A DNA stretch of 64,000 nt from Macrosoma leucophasiata (taxonomy: Eukaryota; Arthropoda; Insecta; Lepidoptera; Hedylidae): NCBI GenBank assembly GCA_036365455.1, contig JAWQUS010000026.1, positions 14,092,001-14,156,000 on the forward strand, written 5' to 3'. The position numbers were made by a program, and so were the translations under genes. This document shows, piece after piece, positions 62,471 through 64,000 of the stretch. The notes beneath the pieces are model-generated. The model was not told the origin of the DNA and made no database searches. It was given only the letters and a program-made list of their open reading frames with translations. Within the stretch, counting starts at the first letter, position 1, and each line of letters begins with the position of its first letter.

Positions 62471-64000
62471 CATCATCATCATCATATCAGCCATAAGACG
62501 TCCACTGCTGAACATAGGCCTCCCCCAAGGACCTCCATGCCGACCGATCGGAAGCGACGTGCATCCAGCGGGTACCTGCAGCCTTGATCAGGTCGTCGGT
62601 CCATCTTGCAGGTGGACGTCCCACGCTGCGTTTGCCGATACGTGGTCTCCACTCGAGAACCTTTCTGCCCCAGCGGCTATCGGTTCTCCGAGCTATGTGC
62701 CCTGCCCATTGCCACTTCAACTTGGAAATCTGCTTGGCTATGTCAGCGACTTTCGTTCGCCTACGGATCTCCTCATTTCTGATTCGATCCAGTAGGGACA
62801 CGCCGAGCATAGCCCTTTCCATTGACCGCTGAGTGACTTGGAGCTTTCGTACGAGACCCATAGTGAGAGACCACGTCTCGGCACCGTAGGTCATCACCGG
62901 CAAAACGCACTGGTTAAAGACTTTCGTCTTCAAGGACTGCGGGATGTTTGACGAGAAAACGCTCCTTAACTTCCCGAACGCTGCCCAGCCGAGTTGGATT
63001 CGGCGAATGACCTCTTTCTCGAAGTTCGACCTGCCTAGTTGTATGGTGTGTCCTAAATAGACATATTCGTCGACAACTTCGAGGATCGAGTTCCCAACGG
63101 ATACTGGAGTGGGCGATACAAGGTTGTTAAACATGACCTTGGTCTTATCCATGTTCATTTTAAGGCCCACTCTTTGGGACACTCGATTGAGGTCTTCGAG
63201 CATTGTGCTGAGATCTTCCAGCGACTCTGCCATGACTATAATATCGTCGGCAAACCGAAGGTGAGTGATGTATTCGCCGTTGACATTGATGCCTAGTCCT
63301 TGCCATTCCAGGAGCTTGAAGGCGTCTTCCATTGCATTGGTGAAGAGCAAGGGTGAAATGACATCTCCCTGTCTTACTCCCTTCTGCAAAGGAATCGCCC
63401 TCGTGCATTGGTCCTGTACTCGGACTGACATGGTGGCGTTTTTATACAGACACTTCAACACTTCGATGTACCGATAGTCAATGTGGCAACGCTGTAAAGA
63501 CTGCAGCACAGCCCATGTTTCAACCGAATCAAAGGCTTTCTCATAGTCCACGAACGCTAAGCATAATGGCCGGTTATACTCCTCGGACTTCTGTATAACC
63601 TGCCGCAGCGTGTGTATGTGGTCTATGGTACTATAGCCTTTTCGGAAACCGGCTTGTTCGGGAGGCTGGAAGTCATCAAACCTGCGAGCGAGACGGTTCG
63701 TGATCACCCTCGAAAACAGCTTGTAGACATGGCTCAGAAGCGAGATGGGTCTATAGTTCTTCAATAGGGCTTTATCACCTTTTTTGAAGAAAAGCACCAC
63801 CACGCCTCTGTTCCATGCTTCTGGCGTAGTACCTTCGAATAGGACGGAATTAAAGAGCTTCTGAAGGACTTTCAGTAACGGTGATCCACCCGCTTGCAGA
63901 AGCTCTGTAGTGATTCCGTCCTCTCCAGGCGCCTTGTTGTTCTTAAGCTGTTTGAGGGCCATCCTAATCTCGTACAGGCTGATGTCCGGGATATCTTCGG
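62471..64000 (-). mobile_element. RTE-type LINE, 3' part, running off the window
   Basis: RT reading frame followed by a very short 3' region ending in ATGATGATGATGA units (62471-62486), the small-repeat tail typical of RTE elements. The 5' part lies beyond 64000. Confidence 0.88.
62487..64000 (-). CDS. RTE-type RT, C-terminal part (open, partial at window edge)
   Basis: Open to the window edge (frame continues as EDIPDISLYEIRMALKQLKN). RT motifs: NNKAPGEDGITTELLQAG, LKNYRPISLLSHVYKLFSRV, EQAGFRKGYSTIDHIHTL, AFVDYEKAFDSV, GVRQGDVISPLLF and catalytic FADDIIVMA. The C-terminal domain has AETWSLTMGLVRKLQVTQRS, KWQWAGHIARRTD and GRPPARWTDDLIKAAGTRWM, characteristic of the RTE clade. About 500 codons without a stop, so this copy may be recent. 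The apurinic-type endonuclease expected upstream is outside the window. Confidence 0.92.
   Translation of the reverse strand, partial: EDIPDISLYEIRMALKQLKNNKAPGEDGITTELLQAGGSPLLKVLQKLFNSVLFEGTTPEAWNRGVVVLFFKKGDKALLKNYRPISLLSHVYKLFSRVITNRLARRFDDFQPPEQAGFRKGYSTIDHIHTLRQVIQKSEEYNRPLCLAFVDYEKAFDSVETWAVLQSLQRCHIDYRYIEVLKCLYKNATMSVRVQDQCTRAIPLQKGVRQGDVISPLLFTNAMEDAFKLLEWQGLGINVNGEYITHLRFADDIIVMAESLEDLSTMLEDLNRVSQRVGLKMNMDKTKVMFNNLVSPTPVSVGNSILEVVDEYVYLGHTIQLGRSNFEKEVIRRIQLGWAAFGKLRSVFSSNIPQSLKTKVFNQCVLPVMTYGAETWSLTMGLVRKLQVTQRSMERAMLGVSLLDRIRNEEIRRRTKVADIAKQISKLKWQWAGHIARRTDSRWGRKVLEWRPRIGKRSVGRPPARWTDDLIKAAGTRWMHVASDRSAWRSLGEAYVQQWTSYG

Noticed and set aside
1..64000. Host protein-coding genes
   Set aside because: Every recognisable frame belongs to a mobile element family; none shows a host-gene signature.

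Overview
The window looks like insect, most probably lepidopteran, heterochromatin. I see no host gene. Almost every recognisable protein is a transposase, reverse transcriptase (RT), Gag, integrase (IN) or Rep/helicase, and most are broken. The lepidopteran call rests on repeat families I recognise: a SINE-like repeat (15996-16150, 21177-21330), LINE tails ending near ATTATAATATTAGTAGG, repeats ending in TACGGAACCCTA, an R4/Dong-type LINE at a (TAA)n tract, and ISL2EU and Helitron copies. The density and nesting would suit a W chromosome, a pericentromere or a piRNA source locus, but that is inference.

Layout. 1-8242: defective env-bearing errantivirus-like LTR element (minus), split by a Tc1 element with intact TA target duplications and inserted next to a piggyBac remnant. 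9163-12650: CR1/Jockey-type LINE (minus). 14085-21020: BEL Gag, LINE tails, a deleted piggyBac, SINE copies and an ISL2EU transposase. 21345-25150: R4/Dong-like LINE (minus). 25505-27130: LINE tail, Gypsy gag with its PBS/LTR, and a DIRS-like gag. 27616-36737: BEL/Pao element (minus) with 1,446-bp LTRs, a GTGTG target duplication and a LINE tail inserted in its integrase. 36855-39085: Jockey LINE tail, then a DUF7869-type transposase-like gene. 39202-44461: end-to-end Helitron (minus) with recognisable termini and a short intron. 44742-48722: pogo, copia, BEL, piggyBac and Gypsy fragments. 50669-53995: dispersed repeats, a large inverted repeat carrying tRNA-like ends, a copia fragment, a MITE and LINE tails. 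54194-56091: hAT-like element with nested repeats. 56303-56756: Harbinger C-terminus. 57358-62390: structurally complete Gypsy element (minus). 62471-64000: RTE LINE (minus), running off the window.

The most notable item is the Gypsy element at 57358-62390. Its LTRs differ at one base in 361. Gag (384 aa) and Pol (1044 aa) are open. The ten bases just inside the 5' LTR are exactly complementary to a ten-base LTR segment whose first base sits at a TCATT initiator. No tRNA-type TGG primer site is present. This is the arrangement of Tf1-type self-priming. A second recurrent pattern is that four unrelated element copies carry near-perfect short-loop inverted repeats (13-30 bp arms) inside coding sequence, as if made by fold-back template switching, or by an assembly artefact.
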